Shown: positions 33,567-43,377, numbered from the stretch's first letter. The stretch is DNA of 64,000 nucleotides from FEB-25 sp963822175 (GCA_963822175.1 CAWGGJ010000007.1:62001-126000), one strand, 5' to 3'. The notes: generated by a model not told the origin, from the letters alone. Translations and numbers: made by a program.

Positions 33567-34256
33567 ATGGCAGGATTGACCGATCAGGCAGGTGGCATGA
33601 AAATCAGTGGCGGAGAGGCGATCGAGAAGGCGCATCAAGCCTGGCAGGAGAGCATGTCCAGACAGCTCGATGTGCTCCGTGCGGAGGTGCAAGCCAAGCA
33701 TCCAGGAAGGCTGGTGGTAGATTGCGGTGCAACCCTGGTAAACCAGGAAATTCAGCTGAGTTATTGGGGAGAGCTGATTGGATTATCATGCAGCAATTTC
33801 AAAGCCCGCAAGCTTTCCGATGGATCGGAATGCTCTATCTATGATGAAGGGATGCTGCTGTATTACCTGCGTGAAGCGGACGGGACCGCGATGGCTGATC
33901 GCTGGATTGGTTATCGCGAGCTTCCAGGAGGAAACTTCTACAGCCAGGCATTCCAGGGTTACAGTGGTGACCGGTTAGCGCGTACGTATGGAGAGAAACC
34001 CGAGGCATACATAAAGGCAGCGGGTATCCTGGGGGGATCTTCCTTATCTGCCTTGCCGGGGGTGGCATTTGCCTTCCTGCCCCTGCCACGCATCCGCCTG
34101 GCGTCGATCCTCTACCTGGGAGATGAGGAGTTTCCTGCGCGCGCTTCGATATTATTTGATGCAGCAGCAGGCCATTACATGACTACAGATGGCCTGGCAT
34201 TGTTGGGCGCCGGTTTGGTGGGCAGGCTGATCCAGGCAGGAAAAGCAAGCCGGTAA
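33567..34256 (+). CDS. DUF3786 family protein
   Basis: A 229-residue protein with the DUF3786 core: WIGYRELPGGNFYSQAFQGY and GDRLARTYG, followed by PGVAFAFLPLPRIRLASILYLGDEEFPARASILFD. The family is found in anaerobes, often near corrinoid or redox proteins, and its function is unknown. AGGAG lies 8 nt before the ATG; another ATG 5 nt earlier is in a different frame and stops quickly. It closes the plus-strand run that begins at 27768. Confidence 0.8.
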   Translation: MAGLTDQAGGMKISGGEAIEKAHQAWQESMSRQLDVLRAEVQAKHPGRLVVDCGATLVNQEIQLSYWGELIGLSCSNFKARKLSDGSECSIYDEGMLLYYLREADGTAMADRWIGYRELPGGNFYSQAFQGYSGDRLARTYGEKPEAYIKAAGILGGSSLSALPGVAFAFLPLPRIRLASILYLGDEEFPARASILFDAAAGHYMTTDGLALLGAGLVGRLIQAGKASR

Positions 34257-34271
34257 ATAATTGGCCTGGCT

Positions 34272-35849
34272 CTAGGGTAGACCGATAATCGCCATGCTTT
34301 GCGGCGTTTCAACACTAAAATCGAAATTCACCGTGCGTTTCTCTTTTGGCTCGAGCGACAACTCCCACTTCATCAGATTAAGCTCAGTCTGCTCTGCAGG
34401 TCTTGGATCAGCAGATTCAAGCTTAACCTTGATGTCTTCATGGCGTGGGACAGGGATTTGGTCATGCAGGGTCAGGTTGACTTTATCTGGTAACAGGTTC
34501 TCCAGCTCGATCTCATAACCAAATACGATGCGACGCTTTCCACCGATGAAACGCTTGTCCATATCACGGCGTTTCAGCTCGCGCTCCACCTTGATACGAT
34601 CTTCATTCCCCAGGTATAAGGCTATCTCGCCCTGCGGGGCAGTCAGATCAAGGGTAGTGGCACCGATATATTCATCAGCAATGAAAATGTTGGCACTGCC
34701 TGCCAGCAATGTATATGGGCTATCATTGTCCACTTTTGCCCGCCGGTAGACTGCCTGGGCTAGTTTAGGAGCAGAAACGTAATCGAGCCTTGTTTTCAAC
34801 GAAAAGCGGGTTACTGTGACTTTATGCGCAGCACCATCGGGTGGAATCGTGGTTACCCCTGGAATGACATAGGTGACCGCAGGACCAGTGGTATCAACCA
34901 CTGCCACCTGTTCCTCAGCAACAAGATCCCGTGAAACAGCTCGGGCAGCCGCTGGCGCTGCTTTGACTGCAAGGTGAGCCGCCACCTGTGGTTCTTCAGC
35001 CATACGCATAAGCGGTATAACTGGCTCGTCTGGACGGATATACCAGGGATCAAGTTCAGGCAAGGTACCCGCCAGTGCTGGACGGGCAGTTGACAGGGTA
35101 AGCGCAACCTGCTCCCAGGTTTCTCCGCTGTTCTGAGTAACCTGGCCCAGGTAACCTATCTCAAGTGTGGAATTCCCGTCTTTTTCTATCAGCCGCATGT
35201 CATACAGAGGCTTCCAGCCTGCAGCGGTAACCATATAACTGGCTTCAACGGTCAACTCACCAGGTTCAAGTACTTCCACCTCCACCGTAGCAGTATAACG
35301 CTCGCGTGGACGGGCATTTCGCAGCTGCTCCAGCTCTTTGATCAATTTCTGTAATCGACGTTCTGCTCCGCGCCTGTTGATTTGGATAACCTGCGACTCA
35401 TGATCCAATTTCTCGGCTTGCTGGCGTAATCCCTCAAAGAGGGCGAGGTGCTGCTCGACCGTCATTTCCTGGGCTGCTAAAGCGGTGGCAAAAATCGTTG
35501 CCTGCTCGGTAAGCTTATCCAGGTTGGCGCGATTCTGCTTGATCAATTGAACCTGGGCATCCAGAATTGCGATCTCGTCCTGGGTTTTTTCGATCGCATC
35601 CTCCAACTCGCCGACCTTATCCGAGGGTGTCTCGACAAAATATGTGCGTTTCACCTGGGCACCCAGCAGGAGGGCGTGGGCAGAGCCGTGGGCTGACACA
35701 CGCAATGAATCGGGATTGAGTGTGAGGGGTAATTTTTCTATTTCCAAGGAATGCACCCCCGCATTCAACGATAATTCACCCTGCCGGACAATACGGGCGC
35801 GATCCGGGTAAACGATGGCTGAAACCGTGGTGGTGGTAAGCTGGGTCAT
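34272..35849 (-). CDS. MuiA-like protein (DUF4139/DUF4140)
   Basis: A 525-residue protein. The N-terminal DUF4140 beta domain (AIVYPDRARIVRQGELSLNA) is followed by a coiled coil (about 95-190, VGELEDAIEKTQDEIAILDA) and then a DUF4139 domain (TVEASYMVTAAGWKPLYDMR to the C-terminus). This is the mucoidy inhibitor A architecture; family members are poorly characterised. GGAGG precedes the ATG at 35849. It starts 43 nt after the GlyQS stop, so it may be cotranscribed with that gene. Confidence 0.85.
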   Translation of the reverse strand: MTQLTTTTVSAIVYPDRARIVRQGELSLNAGVHSLEIEKLPLTLNPDSLRVSAHGSAHALLLGAQVKRTYFVETPSDKVGELEDAIEKTQDEIAILDAQVQLIKQNRANLDKLTEQATIFATALAAQEMTVEQHLALFEGLRQQAEKLDHESQVIQINRRGAERRLQKLIKELEQLRNARPRERYTATVEVEVLEPGELTVEASYMVTAAGWKPLYDMRLIEKDGNSTLEIGYLGQVTQNSGETWEQVALTLSTARPALAGTLPELDPWYIRPDEPVIPLMRMAEEPQVAAHLAVKAAPAAARAVSRDLVAEEQVAVVDTTGPAVTYVIPGVTTIPPDGAAHKVTVTRFSLKTRLDYVSAPKLAQAVYRRAKVDNDSPYTLLAGSANIFIADEYIGATTLDLTAPQGEIALYLGNEDRIKVERELKRRDMDKRFIGGKRRIVFGYEIELENLLPDKVNLTLHDQIPVPRHEDIKVKLESADPRPAEQTELNLMKWELSLEPKEKRTVNFDFSVETPQSMAIIGLP

Positions 35850-35892
35850 AACATCCTCCATGAAGGGGTAAAGACTTGAAAATAGATAAGAG

Positions 35893-38800
35893 CTAGAAGC
35901 CCTCCAGCCGAGACATATCAGCAACGCTGCTTCCAAGGGCAACTATGCGCTGCAGCAAGGCCAGGCGATTCTGGCGCACGGAGACATCTTCAGCCATAAC
36001 CAGTACCTCGGTGAAGAAGCGGTTTACGTCGGGAATCATGGGCAGGAAGGCATTCAGGAATCCATCAATAGAATTGAATTGGGTTGACTGCACCGAATTC
36101 TCTGCTTGCAATAAGGCTGCATATAAGCCAGCCTCCGCCGGCTCACTGAATGCTTGCGGGGAGAGCTCAAATCTTTGTTCCAAATCGCGTGTGATGCGTA
36201 CACAGCGGGCATAAGCTGGCAGGATGTCGTGCCAATCTGGTCGGCTAACCCAGGAGGAAAGTTGTTTGACCAAATCATGGGTAAGGGCTGGGTTGTTTCC
36301 CTGGGCCGTAATGACCGCATCAACGACATCATGGCGGAAGCCTGATTCGAGCAGCAGGTTGCGCAAGCGCTCGATGATAAATCCCTGGCAGGCAGCCAGG
36401 CTTTCAGTTGCGGCAGCGATCGGAAGCTGTGCGGCTGCATGCTCAAGCCCGATCCGCAGGTCAAAGCTGATGTTTTGGGCAATGAGTGCCTGCACCAGGC
36501 CCAGCGCTGCTCTCCGCTGAGCAAATGGGTCGCGGGCACCCGTTGGAGCCATCCCTGCAGCAAACAGACCTGCTAGTGTATCCAGGCGGTCCGCTACTCC
36601 CACGAGTAAACCAGGGCGGGTTTCCGGAAGCACATCACCAGCGAAGCGGGGTAAATAATGCTCATAGATCGCCTTACCAACTGGCTCACTCTCGCCGGAG
36701 GAGAGCGCATAATATCTACCCAGGATCCCCTGCAAAGAGGTCATGTCGATCACCATCTTTGTAGCCAGGTCAGCCTTGCACAGCTGGGCAGCGCGGATGG
36801 CAACGCCAATTTCCACTTTACCCAGGTCGAGCATGGGAGCTAGAATCTCAACCAGGGTTGTTATGCGGTGACTCTTATCGAGCATGGAGCCCAACCTGGT
36901 CTGAAATACCAGGGTACTCAAACGGGGCAGAAAATCCTCCAATTTATGCTTGCGGTCATCGCGAACAAAGAAATCGGCATCTGCAAATCGGGCACGGATA
37001 ACATGCTCATTACCCTCTGTGATCAATTCGCCACCCGTGAAAGGTTCTGTGCCCTGACAGGGCTTATTGGCCACGGTGATGAAATAAGGCAGGAGCTCAT
37101 TTTTTTCCGTTCCAACGTCACCTGCAGCCGTAATGATTTCCCCAGCTGAAGGCGATGCAATTTTGAGCACTGGAAAATATCGCTGATGCTTTTTCATCAC
37201 CGAGATGAGCACTTCACGCGGCAGGTTCAGGTGTGCTGGATCAAAGGATCCAATTACAGAGGTAGGCGCTTCAACCAGGTTTGCTACCTCCGATAGAAGC
37301 GCAGTGTCAGATAATGTCCGGCCGGGTACATCCTGAACCAGATGGTCCAGCTGTGCCTGGATGATACGCATTCGTTCAGCTTTTTCCAGAATAATCCCCT
37401 GGTCTTCCATCAGGTAAAAGTAATCGCTGGCATTTTTAACCTGGAATTCTGCCGGCGTGCGGATCCGTAAACCGCGCGTATGCTTCCCTGAGCGCACTCC
37501 GGCAAACTCGAACGGGATGACCTGTTTACCCAATAATGCCAACAACCAACGGATGGGGCGGGAGAAATAAACATTGGAGCCGTTCCACCTCATGGATTTA
37601 TCAAAGCGCAGGGAGGCGATCAGCCCTGGAAGCGCTTCACCCAGCACATCGATTGCAGGACGTCCCGCCTGGCGGATCACAGCAGCCACATAGCGCCCGC
37701 CATCCATCTCCACCACCTGCAGATCATGAGCACTCACGCCCTTGCTGCGGGCAAAACCCTCGCCTGCTTTGGTTAGCTCGCCAAATGAGTCAAAGGCGCG
37801 GTCCGCAGGGGGGCCTTTGACCAGCTGTTCCAGGTCAGTCTGGCGGGCAGCCACGTCTTTCACATGCAGAACCAGGCGGCGTGGTGTACCCATCACATGG
37901 ATGTCTCCATGCGGGAGGCGCAACTCATTTAAAAGAGCGGGGAGTCGTTCCTGGAGCTGTGCTATGGCTGAGTCAAGATCAACCGCGGGAAGCTCTTCGG
38001 TGCCGATCTCAAGCAGCAGCTCAGCCGGGGAGGTAGAAAATGGACCCGTGTGGGTGGAGGCAGGATGGGGTGAGCTTTTCCCCTGGCCAGATGTCTCCTC
38101 CAGCCATGGAAATTCCAGGTTCTGGCGTTGTGCCAGGTAGGCCTCAGCCACGCGCCGCGAAAGGTCGCGCATGCGCCCAAAGTATGCTTGCCGTTCGGTG
38201 ATGCCGATCGCTCCACGTGAATCCATCACATTGAAGGTATGGGAACATTTAAGAATGTAATCGTGCGCAGGTAGGACCAGGTCTTTTGACAGGCAGGCAT
38301 AGGCTTCCTGCTCATAGAGATCGTACATTTTCTTCAGTCGTTCAACATCAGCCACCTCAAAATAGTACCTGGACTGTTCCTGCTCGGCATTCAGGTTAAG
38401 ATCACCAGATGTTCGCCTTTCATTCCAACGAATATTTGTGAAACCGTCCACGCGCTGTAAGGCAATGGCGATGCGATCCAACCCATAGGTGATCTCCACC
38501 GAGACGGGATCACATAATGCTCCTCCTGCCTGCTGAAAATAAGTGAATTGGGTGATCTCCTGACCATCCAGCCAGACTTCCCAGCCCAAGCCCCAGGCAC
38601 CCAGGGCGGGGGACTCCCAGTTGTCCTCCACGAAGCGCAGGTCGTGCATGAGAGGGTCTATGCCGAGGGCAGCCAGGGAAGCGATATATAGCTCCTGGGC
38701 GTTACCCGGATCAGGTTTGAGGATCACCTGGAACTGGTAGTGCATTTGCATGCGATTGGGGTTCTCACCATAGCGCCCGTCGTCGGGGCGGATGGAGGGT

Positions 38801-38973
38801 TCCACGTAAGCCACATTCCAGGGTTCAGGTCCCAGGACGCGCAAGGCAGTGGCGGGGTTAAGCGTACCGGCGCCGACCTGCTGGTAGTAGGGCTGCCAGA
38901 TCAGGCAGCCGTGCTCAGCCCAGAAGTGCTGCAGGGTGAGGATGATGGATTGAAAATCGAGAGGAGGGGTCAT
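35893..38973 (-). CDS. glyQS: glycyl-tRNA synthetase, fused alpha and beta subunits
   Basis: A 1026-residue protein. Residues about 1-290 match GlyQ (FQSIILTLQHFWAEHGCLIW, QPYYQQVGAGTLNPATALR, NRMQMHYQFQVILKPDPGN). After a short Ser/Pro-rich linker, residues from about 320 match GlyS (AELLLEIGTEELPAVDLDSA, GTPRRLVLHVKDVA, MRWNGSNVYFSRPIRWLLAL, LPREVLISVMKKHQRYFPVL, SGESEPVGKAIYEHYLPRFAGDVLP). It charges tRNA-Gly. The fusion into a single chain is known in several bacterial lineages and departs from the usual two-gene operon. Confidence 0.95.
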   Translation of the reverse strand: MTPPLDFQSIILTLQHFWAEHGCLIWQPYYQQVGAGTLNPATALRVLGPEPWNVAYVEPSIRPDDGRYGENPNRMQMHYQFQVILKPDPGNAQELYIASLAALGIDPLMHDLRFVEDNWESPALGAWGLGWEVWLDGQEITQFTYFQQAGGALCDPVSVEITYGLDRIAIALQRVDGFTNIRWNERRTSGDLNLNAEQEQSRYYFEVADVERLKKMYDLYEQEAYACLSKDLVLPAHDYILKCSHTFNVMDSRGAIGITERQAYFGRMRDLSRRVAEAYLAQRQNLEFPWLEETSGQGKSSPHPASTHTGPFSTSPAELLLEIGTEELPAVDLDSAIAQLQERLPALLNELRLPHGDIHVMGTPRRLVLHVKDVAARQTDLEQLVKGPPADRAFDSFGELTKAGEGFARSKGVSAHDLQVVEMDGGRYVAAVIRQAGRPAIDVLGEALPGLIASLRFDKSMRWNGSNVYFSRPIRWLLALLGKQVIPFEFAGVRSGKHTRGLRIRTPAEFQVKNASDYFYLMEDQGIILEKAERMRIIQAQLDHLVQDVPGRTLSDTALLSEVANLVEAPTSVIGSFDPAHLNLPREVLISVMKKHQRYFPVLKIASPSAGEIITAAGDVGTEKNELLPYFITVANKPCQGTEPFTGGELITEGNEHVIRARFADADFFVRDDRKHKLEDFLPRLSTLVFQTRLGSMLDKSHRITTLVEILAPMLDLGKVEIGVAIRAAQLCKADLATKMVIDMTSLQGILGRYYALSSGESEPVGKAIYEHYLPRFAGDVLPETRPGLLVGVADRLDTLAGLFAAGMAPTGARDPFAQRRAALGLVQALIAQNISFDLRIGLEHAAAQLPIAAATESLAACQGFIIERLRNLLLESGFRHDVVDAVITAQGNNPALTHDLVKQLSSWVSRPDWHDILPAYARCVRITRDLEQRFELSPQAFSEPAEAGLYAALLQAENSVQSTQFNSIDGFLNAFLPMIPDVNRFFTEVLVMAEDVSVRQNRLALLQRIVALGSSVADMSRLEGF

Positions 38974-39318
38974 ATTTGAGAGTTTCTCTGTTAAGTGATA
39001 TGGGTAAAAAATAGTGAGGGAGATTATAACCCGAAACGAAAGGTGTCAGATTGAATATAGGGGAAATGAATACCATCACGGTACGAAGTACTTCACTTTT
39101 TTAGTCACATAGATATGCAGGTGCTAGAAACAATGTGAAGATAGAATATATTGTTATTTCGGTAATATGAACCGGGGCGCAGGTGGATTTTAAAAGAGGG
39201 GAAGAAAAGATGGTCTATGGAAATAAAAAGAGAGAACTACTTGACTTCCTATACAAATCGAATATAATATGCCGTATACCATCTATATATCATCCATATG
39301 GATGGTAATGGAGATAAA
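38974..39318. other. divergent intergenic region
   Basis: 345 nt between glyQS (minus) and the double-GNAT gene (plus). It carries a strong promoter for the right-hand gene at 39241-39268. No T-box antiterminator-like features were noticed upstream of glyQS. Confidence 0.5.
39241..39268 (+). promoter_or_regulatory. sigma70-like promoter for the GNAT-RHH pair
   Basis: TTGACT at 39241-39246, a 16-nt spacer and a perfect TATAAT at 39263-39268. The leader to the ATG at 39319 is about 45 nt. ATATATCATCCATATGGATGG nearby contains a CCATATGG palindrome at about 39294-39301 that could be a regulator site. Confidence 0.65.
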
Positions 39319-40401
39319 ATGAGCGCGACAAACATACAACTCCGTCCTTTCAACAGACTAACTGCCTCTCAAACCGAATATGCGGCACTCAACCGTCTTT
39401 CCAACCAGATCCGCCACGAACGACTGCCCGATGATCCACCCATCCCCCTGGAAGAAAACATCCAACACTTGCAGAATATCCCACCTTTTATCGATCTCAA
39501 ACTATGGGCAGCCTGGAATCCGGATCAAAGTGAGATTATTGGATCTGGAAATGTAATATTCTACCGGTTGGAAGAAAATAAACACCTAGCCCCATTTGAG
39601 ATCAGCATCCTGCCCGAATACCGCCAACAGGGTCTTGGGCGCCAATTCCTGCGCCTAATCGCAGAAACCACTATGAAGGAAAACCGACGTCTGTTGATCA
39701 CCGACACGGTAGACCGGGTACCTGCTGGAGAAGCATTCATGACCCGCATCGGGGCAGAAAAGGGATTGGAAACACATACCAACCAACTACGCATCACCGA
39801 GCTTGATACAGACCTGATTGCCAATTGGCTAAATCGTTATCAGGAAAACATTACCGAGTTCGAATTAGGCTTCTGGAATGGTGCCTATCCGGAGGAGAAA
39901 ATCCAGGATATAGCCGAGTTATATGAACTTACCAACCAACAGCCATTTGGAAACCTTGAAATCGAAGATATGCACATGACACCTGAACACCTCCGCCAGA
40001 TGGAAAAAAATACCTTTGCCCGAGGCAACCAGCGCTGGACTTTCTATGTTATCGACCGTACCACAGGAAAATTTGCAGGCTACACCGAGACAGTATGGAA
40101 TCCCAATCGACCAGAATTGTTGAGACAGGATATGACCGGTGTATTTCCCCAGTTCCGCAACAAGGGTTTGGGACGTTGGCTGAAGGCAAGCATGCTCGAT
40201 AAGGTTTTGAAGGAACGGCCTCAAGTGAAGTATGTGCGTACTGGAAATGCAGACACAAATGCCTCCATGCTCAAGATCAACAATGAGCTAGGTTTCAAAC
40301 CCTACACTGCAGATATCCTCTGGCAAGTTGAACTTAATAAAGTGAGGGATTATATACAAGCTAGCGTGTATAAAAACGAGGAGGATAACCCCAATGCCTG
40401 A
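39319..40401 (+). CDS. double-domain GNAT N-acetyltransferase
   Basis: A 360-residue protein with two GNAT folds. The first has EISILPEYRQQGLGRQFLRLIAE; the second has GVFPQFRNKGLGRWLKASML and LKINNELGFKPYTADILWQV. This two-domain layout resembles mycothiol-synthase-like acetyltransferases. GGAG lies 6 nt before the ATG at 39319. Its 3' end overlaps the ribbon-helix-helix gene by 8 nt, so the two are translationally coupled. The substrate is unknown. Confidence 0.88.
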   Translation: MSATNIQLRPFNRLTASQTEYAALNRLSNQIRHERLPDDPPIPLEENIQHLQNIPPFIDLKLWAAWNPDQSEIIGSGNVIFYRLEENKHLAPFEISILPEYRQQGLGRQFLRLIAETTMKENRRLLITDTVDRVPAGEAFMTRIGAEKGLETHTNQLRITELDTDLIANWLNRYQENITEFELGFWNGAYPEEKIQDIAELYELTNQQPFGNLEIEDMHMTPEHLRQMEKNTFARGNQRWTFYVIDRTTGKFAGYTETVWNPNRPELLRQDMTGVFPQFRNKGLGRWLKASMLDKVLKERPQVKYVRTGNADTNASMLKINNELGFKPYTADILWQVELNKVRDYIQASVYKNEEDNPNA

Positions 40402-40780
40402 CACCGAAAAAATTACAATCAACATGTCAGCTGTGGACCTCGGCAAAGTCGACTTGCTGGTACAGGAAGGCCTTTATTCCAACCGGACCGATTTCATCCG
40501 CACCGCCATCCGCAACCTGCTGGATAAGCACAGCCTGGAAATTCAACAGTCGGTGACACGCCATTCTTATTCGATTGGGGCGCTCATCTATGATAAATCC
40601 GATCTCGAAAAGCTCAGGACCAAAGGGGAGAAGATCAATTTAACTCTGGTTGGATTCCTACACTTAACCAGCGACATCCCCCCTGAGTTGGCACTCGAGG
40701 TGATTGAATCGATTGAGGTGCGGGGAGTCTTCCATGCCAGCGAGACACTCAAGGCGGCGCTGGCTGAGCGGATAAAATAA
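40394..40780 (+). CDS. ribbon-helix-helix (CopG-like) DNA-binding protein with conserved C-terminal domain
   Basis: A 128-residue protein. Residues 5-48 form an RHH domain (EKITINMSAVDLGKVDLLVQ, YSNRTDFIRTAIRNLLDKHS), and residues 60-128 a second conserved alpha/beta domain (INLTLVGFLHLTSDIPPELA). AGGAGG lies 9 nt upstream, inside the GNAT gene, and the two genes overlap by 8 nt. It is likely a transcriptional regulator of its own operon. The C-terminal domain may sense a ligand. Confidence 0.8.
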   Translation: MPDTEKITINMSAVDLGKVDLLVQEGLYSNRTDFIRTAIRNLLDKHSLEIQQSVTRHSYSIGALIYDKSDLEKLRTKGEKINLTLVGFLHLTSDIPPELALEVIESIEVRGVFHASETLKAALAERIK

Positions 40781-40785
40781 TCCAT

Positions 40786-40850
40786 TCAGGAGACGGCGGG
40801 AAATAATCCCGCTCGATGCGGGATGGTGGGAAGCATTCCCACCCTTCGAG
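40786..40850. terminator. cluster of hairpins after the RHH gene
   Basis: Overlapping inverted repeats: CGGGA/TCCCG, CCCGC/GCGGG and GGTGGGA/TTCCCACC. There is no U-run, so rho-independent termination is uncertain; the cluster could stabilise the mRNA end. Confidence 0.4.
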
Positions 40851-40964
40851 AAAAGGCAAGTTTTTATGAGATAATTCGAAAACTATACAGGTATACAGGG
40901 TATATAGTAGCGACCGAATTATAGATAAGACATCAGGATAACCACTGGATATGGATTTTATTTT

Positions 40965-42428
40965 ATGAAGATTTTAGTGACAGGTGCAAGTGGATACATC
41001 GGTGGTCAACTCATCCCCAGACTGATTGCAGCAGGGCATCAGGTGGTGTGCATGGTGCGCGATCCCCAACGACTAAGCGGCGGCAAATGGGACAAGGTTG
41101 AAATCCGACAAGGGGATGTGCTCGACCAAGCAAGCCTGGCACCTGCCATGCAGGGAATAGAAGTGGCTTACTATCTTATCCACGCGATGGCAGGTGGTAC
41201 GCAGGGCTTTGAAGAGCGAGAATACACGGGTGCAGAGAATTTCGGCAGGGCTGCCAGGGAGGCTGGCGTCCAACGCATCATCTACCTGGGTGGGCTCGGA
41301 GTGTGTGAAAAGGGTTTATCCCCGCATCTGTGGTCGCGCCAACATGTGGGAGATATATTGCGCACTTCGGAAGTGCCGGTGACCGAATTCCGGGCGGCGG
41401 TGGTGATTGGGTTGGGCAGCATGTCGTTTGAGATGTTCCGTTATCTCACCGAACGGTTACCAATCATGGTGACGCCAAAGTGGGTGACCACGCGCTGCCA
41501 ACCCATTGCGGTTGAAAATGTCCTGGATTACCTCACACTTTGCCTGACTGAACCGCGTTCTATTGGGAAAATATATGAAATTGGAGGGCCGGATGTAATG
41601 ACTTATGGTGACATGATGCATGAATATGCGTCTGCACGTCACCTCAAACGTTACCTTATCCCTGTACCGATACTCACTCCTCGGTTATCGTCATATTGGG
41701 TAAATATTGTCACACCAATCCCTGCTTCCTATGCGCAACCTCTTATTGAGGGCTTACGCAGTGAAGTTGTGGTACACGACCCAAGCGCTCAGGAAGATTT
41801 CAATATTCGCTTAATTCCCTATAAAGAAGCACTTCAACAAGCCCTTACCCGTGACGGGTCAGGGGTGGTTGAATCCTACTGGTCCGGAGCTGTTCCCGAC
41901 CAGTCAGCAGGACGAATACGTATGATCACCGAGGGGATGTTCATCGAGCAACGCCGCCTGGAGACTGATGCTGAGCCTGAGGTGGTTTATGACATTTTTT
42001 CGGCTATCGGCGGGAAACGCGGCTGGTTCTACGCAAACTGGCTGTGGAAATTGCGTGGCTGGCTGGATAGGCTCATCGGTGGTGTTGGGATGAGCCGCGG
42101 ACGGACAAGGGAAGGTGAAGCCCAGCCGGGGGATGTGGTGGATGGCTATACCGTGGAAGCCGTGGAACCGGGTCGATTATTGCGCCTGCGGAATGACTTG
42201 ATCGCGCCTGGACCTGCCTGGATGCAGTTCGAAGCGCTGAAGAGTGTGCATGGTAAAACTCTGCTCGTTCTAACCGCATTCTTTGAGCCGCACGGATTGG
42301 CAGGTCTTGCCTACTGGTATGTTTTGTTCCCGTTCCACCAGCTTGTTTTCAATGGCATGGCCCGAGCAATCATCAAGCGTGCAGAGGCGATGATGGAGAG
42401 GGATATTTCTTTACCTGCCTCGGAATAA
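40965..42428 (+). CDS. NAD(P)-binding SDR/NmrA-like protein with C-terminal DUF2867 domain
   Basis: A 487-residue protein. Residues 1-300 are an atypical/extended short-chain dehydrogenase fold (VTGASGYIGGQLIPRLIAAG, MVRDPQRL, AYYLIHAMAGGTQGFEEREY, RIIYLGGLG). The final 150 residues form a DUF2867 domain (EAEPEVVYDIFSAIGG-like segment, RGWFYANWLWKLRGWLDRLI). The family is widely found but uncharacterised; a role in quinone or lipid metabolism has been proposed for relatives. Preceded by a hairpin cluster; monocistronic. Confidence 0.85.
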   Translation: MKILVTGASGYIGGQLIPRLIAAGHQVVCMVRDPQRLSGGKWDKVEIRQGDVLDQASLAPAMQGIEVAYYLIHAMAGGTQGFEEREYTGAENFGRAAREAGVQRIIYLGGLGVCEKGLSPHLWSRQHVGDILRTSEVPVTEFRAAVVIGLGSMSFEMFRYLTERLPIMVTPKWVTTRCQPIAVENVLDYLTLCLTEPRSIGKIYEIGGPDVMTYGDMMHEYASARHLKRYLIPVPILTPRLSSYWVNIVTPIPASYAQPLIEGLRSEVVVHDPSAQEDFNIRLIPYKEALQQALTRDGSGVVESYWSGAVPDQSAGRIRMITEGMFIEQRRLETDAEPEVVYDIFSAIGGKRGWFYANWLWKLRGWLDRLIGGVGMSRGRTREGEAQPGDVVDGYTVEAVEPGRLLRLRNDLIAPGPAWMQFEALKSVHGKTLLVLTAFFEPHGLAGLAYWYVLFPFHQLVFNGMARAIIKRAEAMMERDISLPASE

Positions 42429-42805
42429 GAAAACGAAGGACATCAGGGAATTACCATAATGGGATGAGAATACCAGGGAAAACTGTATCTCTCACCCTTT
42501 TAGGGACCCGGATTGCAAATAGCGCTCCATAGTGGTTGTAATTTCCGTGACTGAGACGTAAAATAATACAGCGTGATCTGTTTTGAGCCTGAAGCGCATG
42601 GGATTCATTATGCAGCGAGAAACTCTACAGATCAGAAGAACATTATTCTGGAAAGTGCAGCTGGGCCATCTGAAGCGTAGTTCGGGTTCACCTGAGTAAA
42701 CAACGGGGATGATACCTCGGAAGCACGCTTTGAAATGACACCTCCAGGTCAGCCAGGGTAATATTTCATGCTCCACACAAGCCCAGCCAAAAGGATATCC
42801 ACAAA
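42429..42805. other. intergenic region, no supported gene
   Basis: 377 nt. A minus-strand frame across most of it has low-quality composition and no RBS. A plus-strand stretch (about 42580-42690) reads FEPEAHGIHYAARNSTDQ-like sequence and might be a decayed gene end, but too little remains to say. Nothing else was seen. Confidence 0.4.
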
Positions 42806-43351
42806 ATGAATGTATATATCTCAATGCTAAAAGGCATCAATGTTGGAGGGCAAAAGCAGCTCCGCATGGAAAGCTTGCGTGAATCCTATGAGGGATTGGG
42901 ATTCTCAAGGGTGAGGTCATATGTCCAGAGCGGCAATATCATCTTTGAAAGTCCTGAAATCGAACCATCGGTCTTGCGGAAGCGCATTGAAGCAAAAATT
43001 GAGCAGGCATACAGGTGTCAGATTTCTGTGTTCATCCGGCAGCCGCATGAGTTTCAAAGTCTCCTGGCAGGGAATCCATTTATCAACGACAGGGATGTGG
43101 ACCCCAGCAAACTGCATGTAACTTTTTTATACCATGTACCATCGGAGCCCTGGTGGAGTGAAATGGCCTCCCCTAGGGATAGCACCGATGAATTCGCCCG
43201 AAGCGAGATGGCAATCTATCTGTTTTGTCCCAACGGTTATGCAAAGACCAGGCTTTCGAACAGCTTTTTTGAGCGCAGATTAGGCATGCCGGTGACCACA
43301 CGCAACTGGAACACTGTGAACGCCTTATACAAAATAGCAACCGCGAGCTGA
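42806..43351 (+). CDS. DUF1697 family protein
   Basis: A 181-residue protein with the DUF1697 signature: YISMLKGINVGGQKQLRMES, SYVQSGNIIFESPE and NAYKIATA-like terminal motif (VNALYKIA), plus ARSEMAIYLFCPNGYAKTRL. The family is cytosolic, about 180 residues, and its function is unknown. It opens a plus-strand run through 45406. Confidence 0.88.
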   Translation: MNVYISMLKGINVGGQKQLRMESLRESYEGLGFSRVRSYVQSGNIIFESPEIEPSVLRKRIEAKIEQAYRCQISVFIRQPHEFQSLLAGNPFINDRDVDPSKLHVTFLYHVPSEPWWSEMASPRDSTDEFARSEMAIYLFCPNGYAKTRLSNSFFERRLGMPVTTRNWNTVNALYKIATAS

Positions 43352-43377
43352 GGGGCCAGCTGGATAAGGAATAACCC

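Noticed and set aside
39319..40780. Toxin-antitoxin module of the TacAT type
   Set aside because: Gene order is reversed and the GNAT has two domains of about 360 residues in total, unlike known single-domain toxins; reported only as a variant to check.
42492..42824. 110-residue minus-strand frame in the gap before DUF1697
   Set aside because: Poor composition, no RBS, overlaps the start of DUF1697; no family recognised.
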